A stretch of DNA of 64,000 nucleotides. It comes from Cryptomeria japonica. Lineage: Eukaryota > Streptophyta > Pinopsida > Cupressales > Cupressaceae. The notes beneath the pieces were generated by a model that did no database searches, was not told where the DNA came from, and saw only the letters and a program-made list of their open reading frames with translations. Position numbers and translations under genes: made by a program. This document shows, piece by piece, positions 37,801-49,812 of this stretch; the first letter of the stretch is position 1, and each line of letters opens with the position of its first letter. The DNA is taken from positions 617,270,476 to 617,334,475 of the forward strand of contig NC_081408.1 in the NCBI RefSeq assembly GCF_030272615.1. Reading direction: 5' to 3'.

Positions 37801-39662
37801 TCTTTTTTAAAATTTCTGCATTGCCAGTTCACACACCACGCAGGGGGTTGAAACTGGCTTCCACGTGAGGAGGGGATACTAATGCATTTTTGCATTTGTT
37901 AGCAGACCTTAAATGCTGCCCCTTACCACCATAGTGCAGAGATGGAGTTTTGGTTTTGAATACCATTACCACTTCAAGTGTCACGCAGGAGGTTGAAACT
38001 AGTCTGCTCTTTCAGAATTTTAAAATTTATTCAAATACTCTCCTCACTCTAGCACACTCAAATTTGATTCATGATATAGGAAAGCGTTTCATGCTTGCTC
38101 CAAATCACTTGCACTGCTCCATGCTTCAATAAGCTTTGGTTCCAAAACATTTCCTCATTTTGTTTCAAATCTTTCCAATAGAGATTTTGCATAGTTATAT
38201 ATATCTATCCCCGGTAAATTGCATCCCATTGCATTCCTAAAAACAACAAGTCTCACATCTTCACATATTTAAGGAACACTACGGAATTCCTGAACCCACT
38301 ACTCCAAAGTAAATTGCAATGAGAAGATTTGTGACCAATCCAATTGCTCACACTGAAAGAGATCAAAGAACTTGAAGAATGATATTATTGATGTGAAGAC
38401 CAAGGCATGGGAAGATGCATTGCCATGAAATATGAAGAGTTCGCCACAAAATTTAATGCATAAGCATGAGCCAGGTGGGGCCCCAAAGTGGGTCCGACTA
38501 AAAAAAAAATCGTTTTCATGCAACTGAACTCTAAAATGCTTCAGGAACCTTACCCATACCTCTGGAAATGATCGGCATCATTTTCAGATCATTAGACTGA
38601 ATTTTGCAACCTTCAAGCAATTACGCCACATTTTCGCATTTAATCACGAAGACGTAATTTTCAAAGTGGGCAAAACACCTTTTTGGACCTCGCCGTCTGA
38701 CAGGCGTGTACTCTGAAATACAAGGATGAAATCTACCAAACGGTTTCTCAAAATGAGTCCCAAATGAAGAGATATTAATTGGCGAAAATGGCCAATTGGC
38801 TTTATCGACACTGCGGACTTGATGAAGTCAATGCTCTGGCAACACATGATGCCTTTCTTAAAAATATCAAACGACCTCCATAGGCCCTCAAATTTGAAAC
38901 ATAGGTACCTTGAAGTGCATATTAAAACTTAGAAATCTCAGTTCGACCAAAAGCCTGACTGGGTGCAAATGGTGCATTCATGAAAATGGCTACTTTAACT
39001 GACATAGCATTGAAAGTATGGATCACTAAAAACGATGACTCAATTAGCGCTTTTGAAAACCAATCAAACGGATTTGGCAGAGGCTTGAAAATTGAAACGT
39101 AGCTCACCATTTATACCAAAATTAGCCTGGAACAAACATTCTAGCATAACACTCAGTGAGGCAAATTTTACACTTGTGCCAAACAGGGCTCCGACTAGTC
39201 GAAACAGGGACTTGCCAAAACACACAAACTACAAACGGATTTGGCTTTGAAAACTGAGAAAATGGATTCGTTAGGACTTTAAATTTTGTAAGATAACTCA
39301 CATTTATGCATACAATTGAATCCATTTTGAATTTCTTTATGGAAATCAGCAGGGAAAAAGATATAAACACTCAAATTAGGCTACTCAATAAAATCTGCAT
39401 TTGTGCCTAAAATGCACTTTCAGCTCACCCCTTGAAATGGGTAGCTCATAAACTTATCCAAACTGAATTCTGGAAGTTGCACATCACTGAATAGGCCAAA
39501 TTAAAGGTGTAGGACATGAATCCCAAGCCTTACCCCTTGAAAATCAACTGGCTCCACTTTACCCTCTCTAACTAGGCCCTTCAAACTGACTCATCTGGAA
39601 ATGCAAAGCAAAAATTTGAATTGGGCCTCGAAACTTGCCTCATTTTTTTATGAGTCCCAAGA
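34837..39662 (-). repeat. E6 left LTR (3' in element sense)
   Basis: 4826 bases, with the same order of landmarks as the right LTR. Its last two bases are GA where the right copy has CA. Confidence 0.9.
35966..35974 (-). promoter_or_regulatory. TATA-like box, E6 left LTR
   Basis: The minus strand reads TATATAAAA. It is conserved in the right LTR, about 1.1 kb before the inner LTR end in element sense. Confidence 0.4.
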
Positions 39663-40013
39663 GTGGCTCTGACTGGGGATGGTTTATTGCAAGATAAACA
39701 CAAGAATCTAGATATCATTGGTTAAGCAGACCATCCAAAAGACGGATCATTCCTCTTCTCTTCTCAAAAATAGGGCATCCTTATTGAAAACCATACAACT
39801 GAAGCAAAGCAACTATACAAGAGATACAAACATACTCACAACTGATCATAAGCTGCTCAAACAATCTTAGCATTTACCTCTATCAAAAATCTGATTCTCA
39901 TCACTTGATATCATGATCCAAACAAAGGCACCTTTCAATAACAACTGAACACAACTTTTAAAATCCACCTCTTTTGTCTCATCACTGTAACAACTAGTGT
40001 GCTTACCTCTTAT
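39663..40013. other. E6 non-coding spacer
   Basis: Between the LTR and the stop of the long frame. No clear polypurine tract is seen. The sequence TGGCTCTGACTGGGGA at 39664-39679 (plus strand) oddly resembles a primer site. Confidence 0.5.
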
Positions 40014-42566
40014 CTAATTTTGAACTTTGTAATCACACGCTATTTCAACACAAGTAAAATCATGAGACAAATCACAATAAAGGCCTTCCCACAAGCTACC
40101 ATACCTTTCACAATCCCACTCAACTCTATCATTTTCAAGGACATCATCATGGTGAACTTCAAAAGTAAAACATTCATTCTCAACATTATAATTCTCATTA
40201 GCACATGCCTTATTATCATTTAAATCAATAGAATGAGGGACACTACTAACCAACTGATGCAAACAAGGAACATAAATGTTACAATCTGGATGTGATACTT
40301 CCCTATGCTGATCACACTCTTTACCATCCTTGTTCATCAAGCTCAAAACCTCCAAATTCTCAAAATCCCATTCATGAAAAAGAATGCATACCATTGGTTG
40401 AAGCAAATCCTTTGCTAAGTTTTCTTCATTCAAACTTATATCCACTTGAGAAACTTCCATTTGTGGTCTGGAGTAGTCATTACACAACCCATGCCTCTTG
40501 TCTTCATCATGAAGTAAATTTTTATAACGCATGCTACTGCTGTTTGGACTTTCATCAACATTATGGACTGGTTCATCATTTACAACATCTGGCTGATCAT
40601 TTATTTCTTCATACAAAGGGTTAGAAACCAAATGAAAAATCCCTTTATGAACATTATGGTACTGAAGTGGTTGGTTCGTATCTATATCAATATTGAATAA
40701 AACATTAGTAAAATTGCTAAAGATACCATCCATTCGATCATCATAATCATCTTCATCAGACAAAGAAGAAAATGAAACTTGGCTAGAACAATTCTCAGTG
40801 TTCCATGTTTCACATCCAGAAGATTTTATCCTATGACCATCATTCTGAAAATCAAGATAATCATACTTATCTTGCCACAATTGATCTTCTTCACCAAGAG
40901 AACACTCGTCATCAGCCAAAGAGCAAAGATGACTATTGCTGCCATTTACTTCATTTGATGAGTTTTCAGCATGTTCACTAAAATTTTCTATCATAAAACC
41001 ATTTGTTAGATCAGCATGTTGATTAAGTATACAAGCATTCAGTTCACAGTCCTTTTCTGAAGAATCCTCTTCACTATATCGTAGAAGGTCTTCATTAACG
41101 GCTCGAAGGCCCTCCAACATTTGAACCTTCTTATCCACAGCTTCAAGAGCTTTCCTAAGTTCTACAATCTTTTGGACTTGCATTGCACTTTGTTGTTCCA
41201 TGTGAGATTCCATAAAAAATTGTCCATCCATGTGTGCTATATTTTCATTGCAATCATGTGCACCCTTGAAATTTTCTGAATTAACTTTGTGCATAACTTT
41301 CAAAATAGAAAGATTATCAACATGATTAGAAGAAGTGAAATCTAAAAATACATCAACTTCATCCTCAACACAATTGACATTATCAATATTTAAGTGAGGA
41401 TCAACTATTATTTGCACCAAAAAACTTTGATTTTCATCATATTGCACAGTTTCACTTGCACAAACAACAACACTTGGTAATCCCTCTGTATTTGGTATTT
41501 CAACATCAAATACATCAGCATCATGTAAATATCGATGGCCATCACCATCATTATTTTCATTGTCATTATCCTTGAGAGATGCATGATTAACTTGATAATT
41601 GGCAGCCACATAATCAGCATAACCGGCATACAAATCAAATGGTACGTATCCCTTGTATATATCTACCTCTGTATCAACATTTTGACAACACTTCCCATTG
41701 ATCATTCCATCATTACTATGAGAGACAACCGACATTAACATCAGAGGTTCTTGACTCTCATTTAAATCTGAAACACATGCATCAACAAAACCTTTCGGAA
41801 CTACAAAGCTGGATGCACCTAGACAAGGAATGATTTGCTCAGCTTCACATGGTATTTCACCATTGAAGGTACTTTGGCATGAAACAACAGCATACACGAA
41901 TCTCTTGGCTATCCCAAATTTCAAATTATTCTCAATGTCCCTAGCTGTATTAAAAGCTTCATGCAAGGTTTTGGGTTCTTTGTTTCTCAATAAGAAACTC
42001 ATCTTCTCATTAAATGCACTCATATAAACATCCAGACATACTTTATCATCAAGTTTATACTTTCTGGAAATTTTAGACAAAGCATGTGAAAATCTGATAT
42101 TGAATGTTGGTACCAATTCATCTTCCCTGATTTGTATATAAGTGAATTCTTTCAGCAAGTCATACTCACTCACTTTTTCATCAAATTGATCTATGAAATC
42201 TGAAATCAATTCTTCACATGAGGTAATAGAATTCACTGGCAAAAAAGAGAACCAATCCCTTGCATCCTCTTTCAGTGACTGGACAAACAACTTCATGCAC
42301 ACATCTTCTTGGCAAATTTCAAACTCTCCTATCAAATCTGAAAATCTTTTCAAATGTTGACATGCTGATTCTGATTTCTTCCCACTGAAAATTGGCAAAT
42401 ACTTTCTAATTTTTGTGCGTATGGGATCTGGGTAACTCGGAATACCTTCAAATTTTAGAGCAACATTATACTTCATACTGAAACTCTTCCTATTACATGG
42501 TTGTTTTGGTTTACTAGGCATGGCCGTATGTGGAAATACACAAGGCTGAAAAACTTCATTGCTCAT
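40014..42566 (-). CDS. E6 gag-like protein, 850 aa, intact
   Basis: An uninterrupted frame begins at ATG 42566, 725 bases after the primer site. Residues about 55-235 match the retrotransposon gag pattern: a hydrophobic helix-rich domain with DARDWFSFLPVNSITSCEEL (101-120), then LISDFIDQF. The N-terminus is basic (SKPKQPCNRK). The remaining 600 residues are acidic and Asn/Asp/Glu-rich, with a short coiled-coil-like stretch (VQKIVELRKALEAVDKKVQ). There is no zinc knuckle or protease motif. A likely role is assembling particles that package the element RNA, with enzymes supplied in trans. No stop codon occurs, in sharp contrast to neighbouring elements. The C-terminal part is of unknown function. 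Confidence 0.8.
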   Translation of the reverse strand: MSNEVFQPCVFPHTAMPSKPKQPCNRKSFSMKYNVALKFEGIPSYPDPIRTKIRKYLPIFSGKKSESACQHLKRFSDLIGEFEICQEDVCMKLFVQSLKEDARDWFSFLPVNSITSCEELISDFIDQFDEKVSEYDLLKEFTYIQIREDELVPTFNIRFSHALSKISRKYKLDDKVCLDVYMSAFNEKMSFLLRNKEPKTLHEAFNTARDIENNLKFGIAKRFVYAVVSCQSTFNGEIPCEAEQIIPCLGASSFVVPKGFVDACVSDLNESQEPLMLMSVVSHSNDGMINGKCCQNVDTEVDIYKGYVPFDLYAGYADYVAANYQVNHASLKDNDNENNDGDGHRYLHDADVFDVEIPNTEGLPSVVVCASETVQYDENQSFLVQIIVDPHLNIDNVNCVEDEVDVFLDFTSSNHVDNLSILKVMHKVNSENFKGAHDCNENIAHMDGQFFMESHMEQQSAMQVQKIVELRKALEAVDKKVQMLEGLRAVNEDLLRYSEEDSSEKDCELNACILNQHADLTNGFMIENFSEHAENSSNEVNGSNSHLCSLADDECSLGEEDQLWQDKYDYLDFQNDGHRIKSSGCETWNTENCSSQVSFSSLSDEDDYDDRMDGIFSNFTNVLFNIDIDTNQPLQYHNVHKGIFHLVSNPLYEEINDQPDVVNDEPVHNVDESPNSSSMRYKNLLHDEDKRHGLCNDYSRPQMEVSQVDISLNEENLAKDLLQPMVCILFHEWDFENLEVLSLMNKDGKECDQHREVSHPDCNIYVPCLHQLVSSVPHSIDLNDNKACANENYNVENECFTFEVHHDDVLENDRVEWDCERYGSLWEGLYCDLSHDFTCVEIACDYKVQN

Positions 42567-43291
42567 TTTTTCCTACTCCCACAAATGATTATACAATATT
42601 GGATAAAAAACTTCAAGCACATATCATCATACTGATCTATTCATAACATTGCTTGACACAAATCTTTCCCAAATTTGCATATTACGAAAGATCATATACA
42701 CTAGATATTTTAGCATCATAGATATGCAAATTAATTTTTTGTGATTCCTCTTTCCCTCTAGACTAGTGTTGTTCACTAAATGGGAAAATGACATTACCAT
42801 TCTAATTTTGAGAACAAATATCTTTGCATTTGAAACCTCTGAACAATACTTGGAGATTTGCAGCTGTAAGACTTGTAGATCTGAAGATTTACTTCACATT
42901 TTAGCACTGTCTTTTACCTCAGAGTTGCCACCTCTTGCATAGAGGACATTTTGAATAGTAGAATACCATTCAACGCTAGTTAATTCTCTATTTACTTCTT
43001 CAATCTCGCTGCAACAAACACTCTAGGCTATAAACACAAATCTGGAAAATACATCAGATTCATGTGTGAACTGAAATCTTTTATAACACTTTTCATCTCA
43101 AGCTTTTATGATGAAAATATTCATGTCTGAGCATACAACAAATTTAATCATTTGCATCTCAATGGGATTTATCAAATCATCTACTAATCCCTCAACCATA
43201 AAAGATATCTTCAGCTCTGTGCAATCTCAATGGGCAGACTCAATTATATTTGAAACAAAATTTTCAACTAGAGACTCTTTAAATTTCATAT
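42567..43291 (-). other. E6 leader
   Basis: About 725 bases between the primer site and the gag start in element sense. No gene is seen. The remnant at 4721-5080 resembles it. Confidence 0.5.
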
Positions 43292-43309
43292 TCCCCAGTA
43301 GAGTCGCCA
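43292..43309 (-). other. E6 primer-binding site (tRNA-Arg type)
   Basis: The minus strand reads TGGCGACTCTACTGGGGA, four bases from the LTR end at 43314. It differs at two positions from the complement of a plant tRNA-Arg 3' end as I recall it. Its position fixes the element's orientation as minus. Confidence 0.8.
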
Positions 43310-44446
43310 TTTTTGTTGTTCACCAAAAGTGATAACCCAAGAACACCTGCAATCCTTCTATGAAATGGCCAATTTCAGTCTACAAAACACATCAGGGCTT
43401 GGACAACATAACATAGGACCCTAATTGATCCCCCTACACTTCAGGTTCTGCTAGACCTAGGGGGCACACCCTTTGATGCTTTGAATACAATGATTACAAA
43501 CACACAACTGCATCAACTATAAGCAGATAGATCATTTCACAAGATCAATAGGTTAGGAAACACCACAAATTGGCTAGATCTGTACAAACAATAAGATGAA
43601 ATAGAGCTTGGAAAGAATGGAACACTAACCCCTAAAACATGAAGGGAAATAGATTTGTCTTTTAAAATATATTGCTCTGAGAACATCCCCAAAACTTGTG
43701 AGACTAGTGCCTTATCTAAGGGCAACAGAGTCATATATCAAACTGTAAATGATCACATATATTGTAAACCCATCTTCATTATTAATATCCCTGCATTAAT
43801 GTCTTACAAAAATGCATTACCCAGCTCCTTCACAAAACCATCAGATCTGCAAAAATGTATATCCCATTATCTATGATGTATTACAGAATTTAAATTCTTC
43901 CTTGAAGAATGCCTGCAAAAAATCACTACAACCTCCTTGAAATTGATAAACTTCAAACCTCCTTAAGGCCTTCAATTTATAACAACAAGAAATACATCCA
44001 GAGACAAATTCTGTGTGAATTTGTGCATGCCTTACATACACAAGAACCTACAACAAAACATCTACATCAAGAAAGAACTCTATTACTCAAAAGAAAAACC
44101 CTGCCCTATACAATATGGAAGAGAACTTAGAATTGGAAGCCATGAAAATATGGAGCCATTCTCCAAATTTCTAGAACCCTTCCAACTGAGAAGAATTGGG
44201 AATAAGAAGAAGAGGGAAAAAAGAAAGTCATCATATCACGCTGCCATGTGTCCCTCTTTCTAATTGAATTTCATTCCCGACCAAACTGCTCCCAAAATAT
44301 CTATTCTTTGTCAAAAGTGACTACATAATTGAATTCCACACTCCGAGAGCTTTCCGGAAACATATAATACTTCATATTTTGGCCAAAAATTGAGCCTTGA
44401 GCGAATTAATTCCTCATGTGTGCACATCATTTAAATTTTCCATTTT

Positions 44447-44455
44447 TTTTATATA
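44447..44455 (-). promoter_or_regulatory. TATA-like box, E6 right LTR
   Basis: Minus-strand TATATAAAA, the counterpart of the box at 35966. This is the copy that would drive element transcription. Confidence 0.4.
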
Positions 44456-45842
44456 GTCTGAACTATATGTTTATTATGCATTTAACTTTGATTTTTGGCC
44501 CTTTTTTGCTTTGACGCTTTGCCACGTGGCGGCCTCTGATTGGTTCGCAGGGTTTACTAGGTGCCATCTCAACTGACACCTCATCACTGCCACGTGTCCA
44601 CCTGCTTGTCTGTCCACCTGTACGCCACATGTGCGCCACATCACTGCCACTGGGATGGGACCTGCTTGCTGGACCTTTGACTGGACTTGCCACGTGAGCG
44701 CCACCTGGCTTTCGCCATTTCGCAGACAGTAACCGGCGTGCAACTTTGCCTCACGAAACCACGCGCACCGTCGATCATCTCGGACTTGCACGATCTTTAA
44801 CTTCTGCATTTTTGCCCTGAGCTTTTCACCATTTTGAAGCCTCTAATGTTCATGCATCTCGCCTTCATGAAGTCGTGTGAGCTGTGCGATCTCCGGCACC
44901 TGCAGGGTCTTTATCTCTTTTCGCTGTTTCGCAAGGTTTAACTGACGAGCATCTTTGGCCTGTGAATCAATGCGCTTCGTCGGATCTTCCGCGACCTGCT
45001 CACTGGTTAAGTTGACCCTTCTCTGCAAAATTTACCCTCTTGTCTCGGGAAGCGCACCTACGTGGGGTCCACCTGTTGCCATCTGTCACCTCCTAGTCGC
45101 CTTGGGATGCGCACCCACGTGCGTGGGGTCCTCTTTGGGAACTCAACGAGCACCGTCTGTGAAAAAGCCTTGATGGCTTTGACATATTAGATGTGTGGAG
45201 CTTTTGATATAAATATCGAAAAAGTTCATTTCCCAGCCAATGTGGGTTAAATGACTTTGCCTGGGATTGTGCATTCTAGAGCTTTTCCTGAGTGTTTTAA
45301 TGGCTGCCTTCCTTCTGAAACTTGAATGCCTCTATTTTCACGTAGAGGAGGATGCTCATAGAAATTGTGGAATGTTGGTTTTACATCTACTAACTTTATT
45401 TGCTTGAAATTTTGTGTTTTAATGTTGCCCCTTCTTCCATGCATGGAGGATCTGGATGCATGGCATGGAGATTCTTGCTGAAGGAGGAAAACTAACTACA
45501 AACTGCATTGTTCTTGAGTTTAATTGTTGCCTTACCACATGCTCATGCAGAGGATAGTTCTAGCAATTAATTTGCTTTGAGTTTCAATGCCCTTTTCACA
45601 TCTTCATTTGCATGTTTCATAAACCTCAACGCCCCACCCAGCATCATGAGGGAAGAAAGGATGTCGTTGTTGTGTTTGATGAAGACTTTGAAAAGTCTTT
45701 CCTCCACCTTCTACGCAGGAGGATTTGGCTCTGATTTTGCCCATGCATTGTTCCAAGTTCAATGGCTTTTGCCCATGGCACGCTGCCTGCAGTTCTTATC
45801 CACCACACAGAGGGAGAAGATGCTGGCAGAAGCATTTGTTTG

Positions 45843-46619
45843 TGTAGACACCCAAAATTGTCCAGTCTAATTAAATAAATATTTTATTTATTTAATTATC
45901 TAAGCTTAATTCTTCTATTTAATTAATTCATTTATCCTGTTCTAGCCTTATTTCTCATTTAAATAAATACATTTATTTATTTAAATTATCCTTTTCCTAA
46001 ATTAAATAAATATTTTATTTATTTAATTATCCCACTCCTTCTATTAATTATATAAATCTTTATTTATTTAATTAATTCATTAACCTTTTCTACCCATGAC
46101 ACATGTCATTCATCTCTTAATTCATACACTACCTACCCCTTTCATTATTTTATTATTTCTTTTACCTACCCTCTAATCATAGCCGACCTCTTTTACACCT
46201 CTCAATCTTATCCCTCCATTTCATATAGTGTCTTCTATATAAGGAGATACTTCCTTCATTAGCAAACCCTAATCAATCATTCTAATCAATCATTCTAACT
46301 ACCCAATTACTTGATCAATTGACTACTTGGCATTTACGATCCTTCTTGCAACCACATTCCATTCTTTGTTGAGCTCTTGTGCACATAAAATCTGAGAGCA
46401 AATATATCAAGCAAGATCAATGGAGATAGGAAGAATGAAGATCCAAACCGTATTGGACATGTGATGGTATAATCTTTGTGATTTCATTTGATTTTCATTG
46501 TCTTAGGTAATCTTCATATGTTATGGTGGATCTTTGTTGTTGTTAGGCTAGGGTTTTGTGGTTGAATTCATTTAGCCTTTCAATATCGTTATTATTGTTA
46601 TCCATTTTCATCATATATA
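45843..46619 (+). mobile_element. E7: solo-LTR-like insertion in the E6 LTR
   Basis: 777 bases absent from the left LTR, bounded by GTTTG at 45838-45842 and 46620-46624. It begins TGTAGACACCC, a common plant LTR start. It has repeated TTAAATAAAT/ATTTATTTAA blocks and a TATA-like TATATAAGG near 46236. The right end reads TCATCATATATA rather than a clean CA, so the terminus is imperfect or the insert is truncated. The strand is inferred from the TG start and the TATA box. Confidence 0.75.
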
Positions 46620-48950
46620 GTTTGAAATTTCATTGATTTCCATACAGCCACGTGAGCTACAACAAAGAGGGAATATGCGGGGGTTTTCATTTGATTTGCA
46701 TATTGCATAAAACTCATCTCCCAACCACCACGTTCCAGCAGGGAAGGAAAACATGGCATTGATTTGCATTTTATTGTTGTTTATTGAACTCCAACCCAGC
46801 ATTTGCCATGCAAAGGAGTTGCCATTAACATTTCATTTTACTGAAACTTGTTTTAAACTTCTTTTGCTAGATAACACATGAGAAAAGGGGAGTGTGAATT
46901 GTTTGCATCTAACTGAAAGTTTCTGTAGTGTCTTCAATCACCATTCCAGCTTGTTTTCAAACACCACGTAAGCATGGGAGAATGCTTTGGGAGGGCACGT
47001 GAGGGAGGAGCTACCACATTTTGCACTATATCATGTTTCAATGCCCCTTTCGAACAATCACGTGGGAGGGTTTTCATTGCTATGTTTCTCTTTTTCAAAA
47101 TTTCTACATTGCCAGTTCACACACCACGTAGGGGGTTGAAACTGGCTTCCACGTGAGGAGGGGATACTAATGCATTTTTTTATTTGTTAGCAGACCTTAA
47201 ACGTTGCCCCTTACCACCATAGTGTAGAGATGGAGTTTTGGTTTTGAATACCATTACCACTTCAAGTGTCACGCAGGAGGTTGAAACTAGTCTGCTCTTT
47301 CGGAATTTTAAACTTTATTCAAATTCTCTCCTCACTCTAGCACACTCAAATTTGATCCATGATATAGGAAAGCATTTCATGCTTGCTGCAAATCACTTGC
47401 ACTGCTCCATGCTTCAATAAGCTTTGGTTCCAAAACATTTCCCCATTTTCTTTCAAATATTTCCAATAGAGATTTTGCATAGTTATATATATCTATCCCC
47501 GGGAAATTGCATCCCATTGCATTCCTAAAAATAACAAGTCTCACATCTTCACACATTTCAGGAACACTACGCAATTCTTGAACCCACTACTCCAGAGTAA
47601 ACTGCAATGAGAAGATTTGTGACCAATCCAATTGCTCACACTGAAAGAAATCAAAGCACTTGAAGAATGATATTAGTGATGTGAAGACCAAGGCATGGGA
47701 AGATGCATTGCCATGAAATATGAAGAGTTTGCCACAAAATTTAATGCATAAGCATGAGTCAAGTCGGGCCCGAAAGTGGGTCCGACTAAAAAAAAATTTG
47801 TTTTCATGCAACTAACCTCTGAAACGCTTCAGGAACCTTACCCATACCTCTGGAAACAATCGGCATCATTTTCGGATCATTAGATTGAATTTTGCAACCT
47901 TCAAGCGATTATGCCACATTTTCGCATTTAATCGCAAAGACGTAATTTTCAAAGTGGTCAAAACACTTTTTGGCCCTCGCCGTCTGACAGGCGTGTACGC
48001 TGAAATACAAGGATGAACTCTACCAAATGGTTTCTCAAAATGAGTCCTGAGCGAAGAGATATTATCGACGAAAATGGCCAACTGGCTTTGTCGACATTGC
48101 GGACCTGATGAAGTCAATGCTCTGGCAACACATGATGCCTTTCTCAAAAATATCAAACGACCTCCGTAGGCCCTCAAATTTGAAACATAGGTACCTTGAA
48201 GTGCATATTAAAACTTAGAAATCTTAGTTCAACCAAAAGCCTGACTGGGTGCAAATGGTGCATTCATGAAAATGGCTACTTGAACTAACATAGCACTGAA
48301 AGCACGGATCACTGAAAATGATGACTCAATGAACCCTTTTGAAAACCAATCAAACGGATTGGCAGAGGCTTGAAAATTGAAAAGTAGCTCACCATTTATA
48401 CCAAAATTAGCTCAAAACAAACATTCTAGCATAACACTCAGTGAGGCAAATTTTACACTTGTGCAAAATAGGGCTTCGACTAGCTGTCGAAACAGGGACT
48501 TGCCAAAACACACAAACTGCAAACGGATTTGGCTTTTAAAACTGAGCAAATGGATTCGTTAGGACTTGAAATTTTGCAAGATAACTCACATTTTTGCATA
48601 CAATTGAATCCATTTTGAATTTATTCATGAAAATCAACAGGTAAAAAGATAGAAACACTCAAAGTAGGCTACTCAATAAAATCTGCATTTGTGCCTAAAA
48701 TGCACTTTTAGCTCACCCCTTGAAATGGGTACCTCATAAACTTATCCGAACTAAATTTTGAAAGTTGCACATCACTGAATAGGCCAAATGAATGGTGTAG
48801 GACATGAATCCCGAGCCTTACCCCTTGAAAATCAACTGGCTCCACTTTACCCTCTCTAACTAGGCCATTCAAATTGACTCATTTGGAAATGCAAAGCAAA
48901 AATTTGAATTGGGCCTCGAAACTTGACTCAATTTTTGATGAGTCCCAACA

Positions 48951-49640
48951 CCAAGCACCATAAACTAGGTGGATTAGGGAACTAGTCACCCTAGACCATA
49001 TCTTTTCTACTAAATTGAAATGCTAAAATTAAATGATCATGCCTTTGATTGATGATACAATGTTCTTTAGATAAGTCCTCCAAGTGTTTATGCAATAACA
49101 TGATAAATCATAACAAAATCGATCATGAAAACATACTTTAAGATAACTTGTTGTAGCTTCCTACTCCTTGTACTCAGATCTACTCTTGAATGAAGAGTAT
49201 TTGCTCTTGGTTTAAAATGATAGCTTATGTAAGTTGTTCAAAATTAATTAATAGGTTTCTCAAGATATTTTTGTCTTTAGGCCAACTTACAATGGTTATT
49301 TCCACATACCAAGACTAGTTTCCATAATGTTAAGGCCAACACGTTAATTTCCCAAAATTTTAGCCAAAAAAGCATTGATCACTATGGCTAATTGGTAGTG
49401 ACCTAACAAAATAGGCCACACTTTTTTCAAGAAATGAGATAATAGGGTCCTAATATCGGAATTATAAATGTCTTGTGGATTAATGATATTTAAGTGGGGA
49501 AGAAAGTGCCTTGAAATTTAAAATAGGATAGAACCTCAAATGGACTTGAAAAGACAGAAGAGACATAACAAAAGCAAGGGGCCCAAAAAGGAGTGTGAAA
49601 TTGTAAGGGGTTACAATTTATGACACTACAAATATTAGTA
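48951..49640 (-). repeat. Right arm of large inverted repeat
   Basis: Reverse complement of the left arm 33765-34836, beginning immediately at the E6 right end. It lacks about 300 bases of the left arm near the centre. Similarity fades beyond about 49640. Confidence 0.75.
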
Positions 49641-49812
49641 AATTACATATTTTTATTCTTTCTTGTAGGTTTGTTGATGGTACACTCATAAGAGTGCATC
49701 AAAACATCATATTTATCTATATCCCTTTTACAAGTGTTTAAATAATTACTTTCATTTTGATTGTACTTTATTTAATTTGACAGACATCTTTATAGTAATT
49801 CAAATGAAAGTT

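Larger units (their letters stand above)
34837..48950 (-). mobile_element. E6: giant-LTR, gag-only element
   Basis: Two direct repeats of about 4.83 kb (34837-39662, and 43314-48950 after subtracting the E7 insertion) start TGTTGTTCACC and end GAGTCCCAA plus CA or GA. Perfect CCAAG target duplications lie at 34832-34836 and 48951-48955. The interior is only about 3.65 kb, with a minus-strand tRNA-Arg primer site and one intact 850-codon frame. No protease, reverse transcriptase or integrase is present. Very long LTRs and a tRNA-Arg primer are known for Ogre/Tat elements, so it is read as a non-autonomous relative. Confidence 0.9.
43314..48950 (-). repeat. E6 right LTR (5' in element sense), contains E7
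   Basis: 5637 bases in total. Without the 777-base insertion and its 5-base duplication it is 4855 bases and matches the left LTR closely. Confidence 0.9.

Noticed and set aside
40292-40624. 110-codon plus-strand frame
   Set aside because: Antisense shadow of the E6 gag-like gene.
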